In this document: positions 1-53,484 of the stretch, piece after piece
Numbering within the stretch: the first letter of the stretch is position 1
How the letters are laid out: each line of letters starts with the position of its first letter
Assembly (NCBI GenBank): GCA_949752735.1
Contig: OX457036.1
Coordinates: 81,285,005-81,349,004 of the forward strand
Source of the DNA: Lumbricus terrestris
Taxonomy: Eukaryota; Annelida; Clitellata; Crassiclitellata; Lumbricidae
DNA length: 64,000 nt
Direction of reading: 5' to 3'
Translations under genes and position numbers: made by a program
Notes under the pieces: generated by a model
The model's database searches: none
What the model saw: only the letters and a program-made list of their open reading frames with translations
Told to the model about the DNA's origin: nothing

Positions 1-382
1 GTTGATAAGACAGGGTTTTTTGCCCTCTAACACCCCTACTTTTGACATGTTATGTTCCAAGGCAGATGTATCCCTTTTTTCTTCTATCCTCTGTGACCCC
101 GGGCATGTCCTCCATTATCTTCTTCCACCTGAACGTGTAACTGGTTACTCCCTTAGGCCCCGATCACACAATCTTGAAATACCACGTTGTGATTCGTTGA
201 TTGCAAAGGGATTTATCACCAGAATGTTATAGCCTATAGTTAACTTGATGATAGTTTAGTAATTATATTATATTTAACTTTTGATTTTAATTTGCACGTT
301 TTTATTACCTATTATTACTTCTATGTTTTATAATGATGTTCTGTGTCCCATTGTGCGTTTGCAAGTGGAGTAATAAAGAAAA

Positions 383-414
<32 letters not shown>

Positions 415-460
415 TATGCAAATAAAGGCTACTTACTTACTTACTTACTTACTCCTTAGA
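1..460 (+). mobile_element. 5'-truncated LINE 3' end with (TTAC)n tail
   Basis: The frame from base 2 to 232 encodes the extreme C-terminus of a non-LTR reverse transcriptase (IRQGFLPSNTP ... YSLRPRSHNLE ... FITRML, stop). It matches the end of the minus-strand LINE at 10885 (RRAGFLPSDSP ... YNLRPRLHPFE ... FITRML), so both belong to one CR1/L2/Jockey-like superfamily. A 3' UTR with AATAAA near 370 and a TTAC/ACTT microsatellite to about 455 form the tail. The element starts outside the window. Confidence 0.85.
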
Positions 461-1598
461 GGCGTTTTCGACCTGACACCAGTGGCGGATCCAGAACGTT
501 TCGAAGTGGGGGAGGGGGCATTTCCCAGAAAACCATACGTACCATTTTCCCCATCAAAAAAGTTTGATGACCTTTTTAATTTTTTTTAGTCATCATAGAC
601 TACTTTTGTACTTTTGTATGTAAAGGTCTGCCGAACTGATGGGGAGGGGCAGTGGGGCACGTCCACTTTCCACGCCAAAATGGCTGGTGATAAAGAATTT
701 TCAAAAATGGGGGAGGGGCATGGCCGGATTGGTCCCCCTGCATCCTCTCCTGAGCACAAGCGTCGTTTGTGCAATAAATAATTATAATTGACCTCCTTTT
801 TTATGCAAGGCGCCAACATTGAGCTATTCTCTTTTTGATATAATCTCCGCCACCTTCTGATTTCTATATTACGTATAAAGAGTATACGTCTTATAGCTTG
901 GGCTATGCCTATAGGATAGTCCTGCGCTTAAGCCTGATCGAATTGTCGCCGCATCAATCATTGCTGATCAAGGACCTTTTTATGTAGGCCTACAGGATTG
1001 GAAAATTCTTGTTTAACGTCATTGGAAAAGTTGTTGTATCCATAATAGCGGGGATCACAAATTTAGCATCTTCTGTACATAGCAGCAAGCACATTCAATT
1101 ATTTATATTTATGAAGGTTGATTGCCATCAAAGTAAGAAATGTTTGTGAAGATACAAAATCCGTCATTATTTAATTTCAATCAATCAATCAATCGCAATT
1201 TATGTAGCGCCCCTTCAAGGTATACCTACTCAGAGGCGCATTTCCGAAACAAGACTCAAAAGTGGAGCGAAATCTATGTTTAAGAGTGAAACGGATGCGC
1301 ACATAAGTTTCATAAGTAGGCTACCTGTTTCTATTGCGCTGAGTAGTAGCTATACCAACGACCTATACTGCGAGTAGAGTACGTCCGACTCACTTCTTGT
1401 ATAATTAGGTCCGACTCAGACATCTCGGCTTATCTCGCGGCATATGATAATATCTTTGGTAAAAAAAGTAGGTCAGATGAGCTGGTTCACTGCGTCGAAG
1501 TAAACTAGGTCGCATGTGTAAACGGGACAGCAGACGATGAAGACGATGTCGGATGATGGAAGAAGAAGAAGTCTTCTCATTTAACGAAGGAATTAACG
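461..1598 (+). promoter_or_regulatory. PDE3 upstream region and 5' UTR (transcription start unknown)
   Basis: No coding signal. A GTGGCGGATCCAG sequence at about 482-496 followed by G-rich tracts (505-720) resembles a degraded hAT-type terminus. A SINE 3' tail in reverse orientation (ATCA repeat then TGTAGCGCCCCTTCAAGG) lies at about 1180-1245. The last 200 bp are purine-rich (GAAGAAGAAG). No TATA box was identified. Confidence 0.4.
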
Positions 1599-42794
<41,196 letters not shown>

Positions 42795-45700
42795 CCGTCC
42801 TTTATCAGTTTCCCGCTTTAGTCTCCTCTTCGTGTTAGCTGAAGAAAAAAAAGACCCAGGTTTCCTCTCTAGCTGATCTCTACGACACTGAAGCCTGCTG
42901 CCTGTTGGAATCGTCGTCTGTGATGACCACAATGCACAACCCCCAAGAACTTGTATTATATGTATCTGTGTATAATATATATATGTGTATATATATGTGT
43001 GTGTATATATGTGTGTGTGTGTGTATATATATTATATATATGATGTAGCTTGTTAAAAACTGACAGCTTCCATGTGTAGATTTTCCACACTGTAGTCATG
43101 AACTTAGGAGTGTGAGCATATATGACTTTTCGATGAACCTGTGCATTGTGCTGTGCTTGCTTGATGATGATTTCTTTGCTATGCAAGTCAGTGCGAGTCA
43201 GCCAAGTTGTGCATTGGCGGCTTGCAGGTCTGTTCGGCGATGTATTATATGAAGCTTGTGTTCACAACAGAGTCAGTTGTGGGATGATATTCCTCACTGT
43301 TGGGCTGCGATGGCATTCTAGGAACTCATAGCAGTATTAAAGTTACACAGGGCAGGCAGCAGCCAACCTCGCTGTAGAAGTGGAGTTCGAAACCTGGGTT
43401 GGATGTTTGGAGTGAGGCTTGCGATGATTTTTACCTGTTTCTTTTCAACAGAAGGCAGAGACTTGTCTTGCGCACTACCTCAGAACTGGTCAACCATTTC
43501 AGCTTATAAATGCAGACCATTGCAAGGGATTGTTTCCTGAGGACATGCCTGTTACATGGCATGTTATACTCCGTATGCTGAGAACATGATAGGATATCAA
43601 CCACTTATGACTTTTGTAATTTCTTATCTTGTTTCTTCTTGACGAAAATTTGTTGATTTATCGAATTGTCGAGCATGACGTTCTCAAGAAGTTCAGTTGC
43701 TGAACTTTACGATGTTCTTCATGACGTCTTCATCAGGGAAAGCGAAGATGCTAGCTATACAAAGATGCTATACAAAGATGCTATACGAAGATGCTATACG
43801 AAGATGCTATACGAAGATGCTATACGAAGATGCTATATGAATTTATTTCTTGCAGGTCTATATGCCTCAGTTTTTGCCGGTGATGCCTACTTTGAACTGT
43901 GATAACATGGCCACTTACAGATATAACATAACATGTGAGACACTGTGGCATGACAGAAGTCATTAGATTCGAATCAATTTGTTGTAAATTTGGTTTTGTG
44001 ACATAGGCTTCTTTGGTGAAAGCTATTTGTTCAGAAGTGCTTGCACGTGCAAGTATGCTACGGTTATACATGTAGGAGCTTTTTCAAAGGACTGTTTATG
44101 GTAAAGGAATGTTGGTCAGCTTCGTGAGATTGTACTCTACTCTTAGCTTTATTTGACAAACTTGTTGTTTGTTGGTTACAAGCCAAAAGTTCTAATGGCA
44201 GACTTAATTTATTATTTTTTTTCATTGTAGAAGCATGATGGGGACTAATACCTCTCTCAGATGCATGTATCTGTGCCTACATGTATGCGTACATAGAGGG
44301 ATGTGTACATTTACATTGGAGTGCGCACGCATATGCATTCACTTATGCATTCACATATGCATGCATTGTATGGATTAGGTTTTTGGTGATGAATGGTTCA
44401 TGAAACAGATCGATGTAGCTGTGCATAAGTGGTTGAATGGTAGGACGTCAGACTTTAATTTATGGTCTGGCTGGGATTCACTTCCCATTCTGTGATGAAT
44501 CGCTAAGGACAGTTTTTCCAGTATTTGATATTTTCTATGTCAAAGAAAAGATCTTACGAACCCACAGACAACGACGCTGGTGTTGCAAGAGCGCAATGAA
44601 ACATCGGGTTCGATCTTACCAATTGTTGATTCGTTTGTTGAATTGTTAGATTACTAGCGTAGTCGAAGTTGTTTGATATTCGCAGCCTAAGATATATCAA
44701 TAACAAATATTTTTGATTGGTCTTGTATTCTGACTAGTTTTGTGGAACTTGTTGTTTTTTAGATGAGTTTCAGGTTACTTTTCATCACAGCTAGTTTTAG
44801 AAGATAATTAATTGAAATGCGTGAAGTACAATATGTTAATTATCAGTTAATTTGATTAAAGTTGAAGATTCAAAGTCTCATTTAAGAGAATTGCTACAAG
44901 TTGAAGTTCAACTTTTGTACGGTGTCGACCCATTTACGTGCTCCCAGCTTACGAGCCATTTCCCACAATGCATGGCGGTGTTAGGTTGCATAGCTCTGTT
45001 ATTGGAGCATGCCGTATTGATTCAGCATGCTCCACAACTTGAGCTACAACCTAGTGTTAAATATTGGCTTTGGTATTATCGCTTTTTGTGTGCAGTCAAA
45101 AGGCAAAATTCTCCCTATGACTTTGCGTCAGCGAATTCATCGTGTTGTATTATGAAGTCGATCTGATTTTCAACGCTGTTTAACTTGTTACATGCTAAAG
45201 TCGTCTGGATAATTTCATTTTTGTGGATATTTTTCTGAACTGATAGTTTCGTATTCTTGGTAGCATGAACTGGTTTGTCGTTAGAACAACGCTGTTAATT
45301 TACTTAAATATCGGCAGCACTTTTGCTTCTTAGAACGAAGCATTTAAAGTGGCTGTTTGCTGTGTTGGGTTCAGTATTAGGTGGCCATCTTGGGTAATGC
45401 CCTCATTGAATGAGTGTCTATGTGGCTTATATGCTGACATTGACTTTGAATGGATGGCATGGTGTTGTATTCTTACCCTGGTGTAGGTGGCATGGTGGCG
45501 TATTCTAGCTCATTCGGGGTGTATGACATGTAGGTATAATGTATTCTAGCTTTAATGTGTCCTTGGTGGCATTTTGGATGATAGTTAATTACATGGCACA
45601 ACGAATTGGCAAGTTGATGAAGCGGACAGATTCTGTCGATCTGTTTTTCACTTGCGTTACTGAACTGTTGCACTTGGGCGAGCAATCAAAAACAACAAAT

Positions 45701-46243
45701 GCTAATAACCTCATTGTTTCGACTCAGAACAGTAGCAATAAAAGCGCGGTTTACATTAGGTGACAGGAAACTTGTTTCATACGTTAAACTTTGGATGACA
45801 TTATGCAAAGATTCATTTATGCCGGTTGAATATAATTTTTAATACAATTTGTGTTTGTTTTGGTAGTTTATTAGTTCTTGCTTGGTTTGTGTACCGTTTG
45901 TTTGATTTCTGCTATTTGTGTCCTGGTCAGAAATTCTGGACCGTCTTGGGCATCACGGATAATCTGATTCCTGTGCTGCAAAGTCAACTTATATAATTAT
46001 ACTCACGTCTGCAGTTATTCATTATAATAACCCAGCAGCAGTAGAACTGAGATGCTGAACTCGATACATAAAGAAATTATTATTGTAATTATTATTATAT
46101 TTATTGAAATCTTAAAACACTCTTTTTATCAGTACTGAAATATTTGAGTAAGTTTGCTCAAATTATATCTTAGAGTGGCACCACCACAATGTGGAAACTT
46201 AAAAGGAAATTATTATTCTAAGTATAGCCTGTATTTATTGAAA
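42795..46243. other. PDE3 3' UTR/downstream region, no further gene seen
   Basis: Contains TA/TG microsatellite (about 42958-43045), a short tandem of ACGAAGATGCTATACG (about 43755-43840) and a weak tRNA-like stretch near 44420-44500. AATAAA at about 45737 is far from the stop codon. ORFs of 60-105 codons lack family or splice support. Confidence 0.45.
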
Positions 46244-46820
46244 TCCTAGACCAGGGGTGTCAAAGAGCAGGCCCGCGGGCCATTTCTGGCCCGCCGACGA
46301 TTTTTTTCTGGCCCGCGGAGCCTTCCCTAAAGATTACAAAATTCGAGGACAAAAGTTCAAATTTTCATATTTTACAGTCAAATTTGTATATTTTACAGTC
46401 AGCGCCAAATACATGGAGGTTTTTTCATACTGATCAATGTCACTTTTGCTCAGACGCTCGGCTCTGTGTAGACTGCAGTGTATCTGTGGTTTCCAGTTGG
46501 TTGCCTGTTAACAAAATTATGAAAGTTACGAAACACTTATATTATTTAAAATGTTCTGGGAATTGGCTGACTAAGCCCGGAGTTCCCTCTCAGAACACTA
46601 TCCAATTTTGCTCAGGAGCTTCGACACCTTGGCCCGCCACTTGTTGGAAGATGTTCACACTGGCCCGCCACTTGTTGGAAGATGTTCACACTGGCCCGCC
46701 ACTAAAAAAGGTTTTACACCCCTGTCCTAGACCATTCCTATCAGCACTGAATAAGTACAGCTATTTTGTTAAGATGACAGCTGAAAATGCTACCATTGCA
46801 ATGTGGAAACTCAGAAAGTT
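46101..46820. repeat. Diverged tandem duplication of about 100 bp, second copy split by a hAT MITE
   Basis: TTATTGAAATC ... ATCAGTACTGAA ... ACAATGTGGAAACTTA (46101-46205) recurs as TTATTGAAATCCTAGAC (46234-46251) plus ATCAGCACTGAA ... GCAATGTGGAAACTCA (46739-46820), with the MITE between. Confidence 0.65.
46252..46724. mobile_element. Non-autonomous hAT element, 473 bp
   Basis: The ends CAGGGGTGTCAAA and CACCCCTG are the typical hAT-Charlie-like terminus. A perfect 8-bp target duplication TCCTAGAC lies at 46244-46251 and 46725-46732. GGCCCGC motifs recur, and a TGGCCCGCCACTTGTTGGAA unit is duplicated near 46630-46690. The ORF 46384-46854 crosses the right boundary and is spurious. Confidence 0.92.
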
Positions 46821-47528
46821 TCCCTCTCCCCATTCCCTCCCATCTCGGAGCTAGATTGTCTACACCCGCCTCCCAGGAGGGGGACTAGATTAAACACTGT
46901 CCGACAAGTCGGCGACAACCTATAGGTGACCTTCACTTCACTGACCTAGACCACGGACGTCTAGATAACCTTGAAGTATCCGTCACATACAGGCTATGCA
47001 TGTAGATCCTACCTACAGCAGACGATGATCAAGATCATGGCGAGATTCGTGATATAAACGGACATTGTTGTCTTTTGTGCTGCGATGCTTGAAAGAATAA
47101 GTTATAATTATAACATAACTTGATAAATAACCTTATTCCAATTATTAATTTTAAATTTGTTTTTCTTGGTCTTTCAGCGTAAGATGAAAGGCTAAGAAAT
47201 CCAGGTGTACCGTACGCACTTGCACTTGCGTTCGCCAGGAGGCTACTAGTCTAGGTGTTTGCTTGTTGCTCGTTGAGGCCAATGAAGAGGGAATTCTCAT
47301 TTTGCAAGGTTTAGGCATGGCAGGTAACCAGGTTGGTGTGATCCAGGCTGATATCTTGGTGAATGAGTGATAGTATTTAGTGCATCTGGAATGGGAGTGA
47401 GGAGAGTATAGTAGGCTCTAAGGATGTGAACAGTTGTGTACGCATGACTAGGTCTACCATCAGGGTAGATGTGTTGATCAACATGATGAAATCATTTTGT
47501 GGAGTGGGAATTAAGCTGTTAAGAATGA

Positions 47529-47725
47529 CAGGGCTATTTTAAAGGAATTTTTAGAACTGCACAACCCCTTCTTTCCTTTCCCATCCTCCATGGTAAATTG
47601 CTTCCAATCATAGGAAATGACCTTTTTGCTAGTTTTAACTGTACAGAAGTGCTTCTACAACTGCACAAATCCATTTAGAACTGCCCATTTTGTGTAGCCT
47701 ACATCTGCACCTTAAAAAAGCCCTG
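47529..47725 (+). mobile_element. hAT-like MITE, copy A, 197 bp
   Basis: CAGGGCTATTTTAAAGG at the left, CCTTAAAAAAGCCCTG at the right. The octamers AAGAATGA and AACAATGA flank it (7 of 8 match). The internal sequence matches copy B at 50723 in reverse orientation. Confidence 0.88.
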
Positions 47726-47774
47726 AACAATGAACTGCATGAGTGGGGACCGAGAGCTCAGCCTCGATTCAGGT

Positions 47775-47777
<3 letters not shown>

Positions 47778-47817
<40 letters not shown>

Positions 47818-47830
47818 CGTGCGTGTGCAG
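47778..47830. repeat. (GT)n microsatellite
   Basis: A run of TG/GCGTGC dinucleotides. Confidence 0.95.
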
Positions 47831-47964
47831 ATTAGATGAATTAGCAGTAGGCCTAACATCAATCCACACAAAGAACCTTGGCCTAACATTGACAATTTAA
47901 GAACTTGAATAGAAGTGCTCGTTTATCCGCGGGTATCAGTTGGCTAGTATTTTGTTTGTATTGT

Positions 47965-48340
47965 TTGCATGTGCACTTGTTATAGCGCCCCTTCAAGCTC
48001 TCTCCACTCGGAGACGCTCCCGACTGCAGAGCGGACACTGCAGCGGAGTTTCACGCCGAAGCGCTGAGCAATTAACCATGTACTAACTATGTACATGTAG
48101 GCTAGGCCTACTAACTATAATTATGTACTAACTATTTTGACCATAAGCTTTAAGCAGCCTACTGTTAATTTTGCTATTGTAAACCTACAGCGTTCTGTCT
48201 GTTGTTTATTGAATTAAACGAATATACATAATTGCGAGTGAAGGACTTGCCCAGGGTCCCTACGCGGCGACGTGAGGTGGATTCGAACCTCGAACCTTCC
48301 GGCTTCAAGGCAACGCCACCACCATTACACCACCGCGAGT
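47965..48340 (-). mobile_element. tRNA-derived SINE, reverse, carrying an inserted 156-bp sequence
   Basis: Tail TTATAGCGCCCCTTCAAGCT at the left, B-box complement of GGATTCGAACC near 48279-48289, and A-box region to 48340. The body is split after GCGCTGAGCAATT by 48074-48229, with AATT on both sides (48070-48073, 48230-48233). The insert's end resembles the tail of the SINE at 23254. Confidence 0.82.
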
Positions 48341-48529
48341 AAGAGTAGGGCAATGGCCTTAATTAGCAATGCACGTGTTTATTTCTATTTAAAACGGTTT
48401 TTAATTGAAGATGACCGTAGGCTACTTCAAAGCACCGCACGATATCATATCACTGGTCTGGTTCCAAGTGATTTTAGGGTTTTGCGATAGTCTATTAATT
48501 CTAGTGACTAATATGCACTGTTCTCAGCC

Positions 48530-48720
48530 CACGTTAGCTACATCAATCGGTAAGAGAGCTGGCGGCCGCGCGTCTGTGAAAGAGAGCGTGCGGGCCGCGG
48601 TTCGAATCCCGAAGGTAGCTATTTCAGAGATTCAAAATCTCGGGCTAGCACGGTCCGTCCACAGGGACCTAAATGACGTGGCGTTCATTCAAGCGGGCGA
48701 GCGGTGGTGAAGGATCTCAC
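48530..48720 (+). mobile_element. tRNA-like SINE head (tentative)
   Basis: TAGCTACATCAATCGGTAAG resembles an A box and GGTTCGAATCC (about 48599-48609) is a perfect B box. The arms do not fold as a real tRNA, so a degraded SINE or tRNA pseudogene is more likely. Confidence 0.4.
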
Positions 48721-49084
48721 CCTCAGGGTCGAGGCCATAAGACAGCCGCTGCATAAAAATCCGATTACATTTACATTTCTGTCAAACCGAAGATCTAGTC
48801 TATGGTTCAAATTTCGACTAAGGAAGAGATCTGTTTCAAGGTTTTCGCTCCATTTGTTTTCCTTATCAAACTCGGCCATCTTGCCATTATACATGCACTG
48901 TCTGATGAATGGGAAGATAGAAAGACGACGAAGAGAACTAACCATCCGCCTTCTTATATGAAATCACCAACACCCTCGGACTCATGGCTGCATGCCTCTC
49001 AGAATAGCTTTAGCTATAGGGCGACTATCTGAGTCGCACCATTGACTACTAGGACCAATTTATGAATGGATTGTTGACCAATAT

Positions 49085-49145
49085 AAGTATATACATACAT
49101 ATACATACATACATACATACATACATACATACATACATACATACA

Positions 49146-49176
<31 letters not shown>

Positions 49177-49274
49177 GCCGCCTACATACATACATACATA
49201 CATACATACATACATACATGCATGCATGCATACATACATACATACATACATACATACATACATAAATACATACA

Positions 49275-49305
<31 letters not shown>

Positions 49306-49505
49306 GCCGCCTACATACATACATACATACATACATACATACATACATACATGCATGCATGCATACATACATACATACATACATACATACATACATGCAT
49401 ACATACATAGGCCTACATACATACATACATAGGCTACATACATACATACATACATACATACATACATACATACATACATACATACATACATACATACATA
49501 CATAC
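49085..49505. repeat. (TACA)n array with higher-order structure
   Basis: The array is broken by CATATGCCGCCTACATAC at about 49171 and again at about 49301, each followed by a CATGCATGCATGCATAC block. A unit of about 130 bp has therefore been duplicated. ORFs reading MYVC or YIHT repeats are artefacts. Confidence 0.95.
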
Positions 49506-49799
49506 AATATCATGCATACATAGTGCATAAATTCAGGCTATATATATAGTGCCCGGTATGTGATGCATATTCCATCTGATCATATGGCAATAGTATGCTA
49601 TAGATATGTTGGTCAGTCTCCTGCATCATGCTGCATGTGCTTCTGGCGATGGTGTCTCCTCCGACGGCATTGCCCATCACCACTGCACGTCAGAAGAGCA
49701 TCAATCTGGCTCTGATGGGCTTCTGCTGCAGCAGCAGCAGCAGCTGTATATACAACCGTTGATTGTGGGCTGAAACTGGCGGGGGGTCGAGCTGTCGGC

Positions 49800-50015
49800 G
49801 AGGAGGGAGGACTTCTCCTACTGCTTTTCTTCCTCCTCTTCCTCGTCCTCTTCTTCCTTGTTTTCATCCTCGTCCTCCTCTTCCTCGTTCTCCTTTTTGT
49901 CTTTCTATTCCTCGCCCTCCTGCTCTTCCTCTCTTGCTCCTACTCTTCCTCCTACTCCTCTCCTCCTCCTCCTCCTCCTCTTCCTCCTCTTCTCCTCCTC
50001 GTCTTCCTCCTTCTC
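49800..50015. repeat. Polypyrimidine tract (TCC/TTC rich)
   Basis: About 210 bases of almost pure C/T on the + strand, a purine tract on the other strand; it could form unusual DNA structure. A minus-strand ORF (49613-49867) over it is Arg/Lys/Ser low complexity. Confidence 0.85.
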
Positions 50016-50224
50016 AGAGCGTTATGATGGTTACAACACTGAAAGTCTATATGTCAGAAGCGCAGCTTAACGGACGCTGATGGAAAATATTAAATCATTG
50101 CGCTATAAAACCCAACGACGATGTACGCTACGTACATTTACATTTACGTTCCTGTGCGTGCGCCGAGTATAAACCCAGCTCCACTACTTTCACACGATGG
50201 CAGGCAGTCAGGCCAGTCTGCAGA

Positions 50225-50360
50225 CAGACCGAGAGATATTGAAGGCAGACAGACAGACAGACACAACCAGTAGACAGACAGATAGGCAGACAAAGAGACA
50301 AGCATTAAACAGACAAAGAGACTAGCAGACAGACTAACAGAGAGACTAACAGACCGTTAA
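50225..50360. repeat. (CAGA)n-rich repeat
   Basis: Interrupted CAGACAGA units with GAGACTAACAGA variants. Confidence 0.85.
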
Positions 50361-50568
50361 TACTAGTGTAATGGCGACCTTAATTGGTCGATTATAGGCC
50401 TATCGTGTTATCTTAATCTCAACGCAATAATAACAATTGCATAACATTGGCGTTGATTCGTTGCCTCTCGTGCCACTCTCACGCCTTCTACCAACCGACG
50501 CTGAAAGAGTCGATCACTATTATCTTGAAACGTTTCATGCTGATCCTCGACATCAGCCTTTCCTAATC

Positions 50569-50569
<1 letters not shown>

Positions 50570-50604
<35 letters not shown>

Positions 50605-50625
50605 CTGATGTTGCTGATGCAATGG
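50570..50625. repeat. (CTG)n trinucleotide repeat
   Basis: CTGCTGCTGTTGCTGCTGCT and further CTG units, about 18 triplets with a few substitutions. Confidence 0.93.
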
Positions 50626-50722
50626 CTAATCGTCCTACACGAGATGAGTGACTTCTGGCCGCGAGTGACATAAATCTTGTTAAGATTAATTATTCAAGTA
50701 GCCAACAGACTACAGAGTAAGC

Positions 50723-50917
50723 CAGGTTTTTTAACGTGCAGTTGTACACAGAATATGCAGTTCTAAATCGATTTGTGCAGTTGTAGATCAAGCACTTCTG
50801 TACAGTTAAAACTAGCGAAAGAGGTCATTTCCCTCCGATTGGAAGTAGTTTACCATGGATGATGGGAAATGAAAGAAGGGGTTTTGCAGTTCTAAAAATT
50901 CCTTTAAAACAGCCCTG
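50723..50917 (-). mobile_element. hAT-like MITE, copy B, 195 bp
   Basis: The reverse complement of copy A at about 80-85% similarity by eye. The perfect 8-bp target duplication GAGTAAGC lies at 50715-50722 and 50918-50925, which fixes the boundaries and the superfamily. Confidence 0.92.
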
Positions 50918-51024
50918 GAGTAAGCAATTGGTGTGATCTTTCAGTCAGTCCTTCTTAATCAGTCAATTAGTCAATCGGTCAGTATATTATAGATAAGTCA
51001 TTAGCCTAAGTCAGTTATGCATTC

Positions 51025-51060
51025 ATTCATTCATTCATTCATTCATTCATTCTTTTAGTC
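51025..51060. repeat. (ATTC)n microsatellite
   Basis: Seven to eight CATT units in a row. Confidence 0.9.
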
Positions 51061-52140
51061 AGACAGCCAGTCACTGTGTGCTGGTGACTAACACGGAGAA
51101 TGCCGGAGGTAATAATAACAAATTGATAGAATTTAAAAACCAGGGCTGGTATGCACATGACACAGCATAAGGTAATCACGTATAGTGCCTAAACGCGACT
51201 TAGCAATTCCCGATATAGCCATTGGAATGTATCCGTATGCACGAGACAAAATATATAGCGAAGAGAATAACTAATCTATACATTCCTTGCATCCGACGAT
51301 GCATGACGCTTGCTCTTCCCCCAATTCAATAGGTTATAGCTGAGCGCGCATGCGTGAAAGATATTTATATGCGGTCGTTGCCAGCGTGGGGTAAACAGAT
51401 TCAGACCTAAAGACGGGCCATAGGGAAACGTCGACGGCTGCCTATTGTTCGCGCTGTCCAGCTAACGTCGGCCGTCTATTGTTCACAATGGGAGTAGCCG
51501 GCGTACTCCTACCTCGAAGTTGGAATAACGTTATACCTAGTTTAATTCGCTAATCTCAAGCCGTGCATACGGAAATAACCCAGTATTCCCGTATAGGCCA
51601 GATTTAAGCCAAATATACGAGTTGTGCCCTCATGTGCATACGGGCCCCAGGTCGTAGCCTACATCTTCAATGCTCAAGCATTAATTCTGTTGAGTCCAAT
51701 TTCAATGACCTCCCAAAGACTGGAGTCGGTTGCCTCAGCGGAAGTGCGTCATCGCCTGATCGCCAATTCCACTGACCGGATGTGACGTTTATCGCGTTAA
51801 TCGAAATGTGACTCTCGTCGCCTTCGATGCAATTCGCTCTCAATCTTATACCGAACGGTTAGCCTAGGTCGGCAGACCAAACAATGTACGAAGGGCGGAT
51901 ACAGAAATTTTCGAAGGGGGGGGGCAAAATTGTCGGTCTTTGGACTAACCCCGAGCTGTCTACAGCGCCCGAAAGTCGCGGGAATGACTGTGATCATCGT
52001 CAGGCGCTTAGTCAAAGCAAAATCAATAGGCGAGGCGGCGCTGAAATCGGTTCCATGCCCAATCCTATTCGAGATCCATTATCTGAGCCATCGGAGCGTG
52101 AACGAGGATGCTATAGTGCTATAGTCAGAGCAGATTCAGT
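51061..52140. other. Intergenic stretch without identified features
   Basis: No gene supported. GGATACAGAAATTTTCGAAG followed by a G run at 51897-51925 echoes the GGATCCAGAACGTTTCGAAG plus G-run sequence near 487, so a common degraded element end is possible. Confidence 0.4.
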
Positions 52141-52410
52141 CTAAACATCCGGTGTTGTTGTAATTGTTTTTGTTGTTGTTGATGATGTTGCTGCTGCTGT
52201 TGTTGTTGTTGTTGCTGTGCGTTCTTTTATGTTTTCACATTTAAGCAATTTTGATCCAAGCCTAGTTTCTGAAGCATGTTATATTTTATGTGTTTTCGTG
52301 ATTTATCTTTTTCCTTTAAAATAATATTGTCGACTAAAATATCACTATAGTTACAGCCTGTCTGATTTTGTTGGTACTTTATGAATTTTATGATAGTTTA
52401 TGTTTATAAC

Positions 52411-52560
52411 ATTTCATGCTTCAAGGCATTTCCTGTTTCATGGCATTTCACGCTTCGCAGCATTTCATGCTTCGTGGCATTTCATGTTTCATGACATTTC
52501 ATACTTCACGGCATTTCATGTCTGACAACATTTTCATGTTTCATGACATTCAGTGTTTAT
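52411..52560. repeat. About 17-bp degenerate minisatellite
   Basis: Unit like GGCATTTCATGCTTC(A/G) repeated about 9 times with point changes. Confidence 0.88.
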
Positions 52561-52679
52561 TCGTTAAGCGAAAGACGAGTATCGGTGATAAGATTCGTGC
52601 GATGGTCGCAGGTTGTAGATATGAAAAAACCTTGCAAGATACATCACCTAGGCTACATACTGTACGTACAAGCTTGCAT

Positions 52680-52995
52680 GCACTTACAATACATAAATAC
52701 ATACATACATACATACATACATACATACATACATACATACATACATACATACATACATACATACATACATACATACATACACACATACATACATACATAC
52801 ATACATACATACATACATGCATACATACATACATATACATACATACGTACATACGTACGTACGTACATGTACGTACGTACAATCGTACATACATAGGCCT
52901 ACATACATACATACATACATACATACATACATACATACATACATACATACATACATACATACATACATACATACATACAGACAGACATACAGACA
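52680..52995. repeat. (TACA)n array with TACG variants
   Basis: Long TACATACA tract interrupted by ACGTACGTACGT and a GGCC break, ending in CAGACAGA. Confidence 0.95.
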
Positions 52996-53427
52996 TGTTC
53001 CCGAGTCCATGCAGAAATTAATTTTCGCTAGCCTTACTCTCTCTCTGACTATAAGACACATTTACTGTGCTCTATGACTAGACAGCGTATGCGCACGTTA
53101 TGATGACTATGCTCTTTTCTTCCGAATGCAACTTGATTATGTCTCTATACAGTATACACAAAGCTATGCAGTACTAGATTATGTGCGGCTGACAGCTACA
53201 GCCTATCTGTGTGAAATGGAAGTCACTACGGAGGCTTTTAATGATCATGTACGGCTGGCAGTAGACCGCAATTTTCGTACTCTGATATGATTTGGGACAG
53301 TGTTGTGTCGACGAGGGACCGATGCGCCTGCAGTGAATAGAGCCGCGTCTGATTACGATGCGACGCCGACCGTTAATTGAATTTCCCGGATTCGCTGAAG
53401 AAGTATACGGCAGATATATCGCCGGTC

Positions 53428-53453
53428 ACGTGTGTGTGTGACTGTATGTATGT

Positions 53454-53484
<31 letters not shown>

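Noticed and set aside
482..760. Complete hAT element beginning GTGGCGGATCCAG
   Set aside because: A plausible left end but no matching right end or 8-bp duplication could be found.
46384..46854. 156-codon ORF
   Set aside because: It crosses the precise right border and target duplication of the 473-bp hAT element, so it cannot be a conserved gene.
48530..48625. Functional tRNA gene
   Set aside because: Only box A and B resemblance; the acceptor and T stems do not pair, so I call a SINE head or pseudogene.
49049..49528. Long ORFs of MYVC or YIHT repeats over the TACA tracts (also at 52416-53061, 58129-58702, 61857-63012)
   Set aside because: A 4-bp repeat without a stop is open in all frames; these proteins are translated microsatellite with no other coding evidence.
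49613..50080. Arg/Lys-rich and Ser/Pro-rich ORFs over the polypyrimidine tract
   Set aside because: Low-complexity by-products of C/T or G/A runs on both strands, with no splice support.
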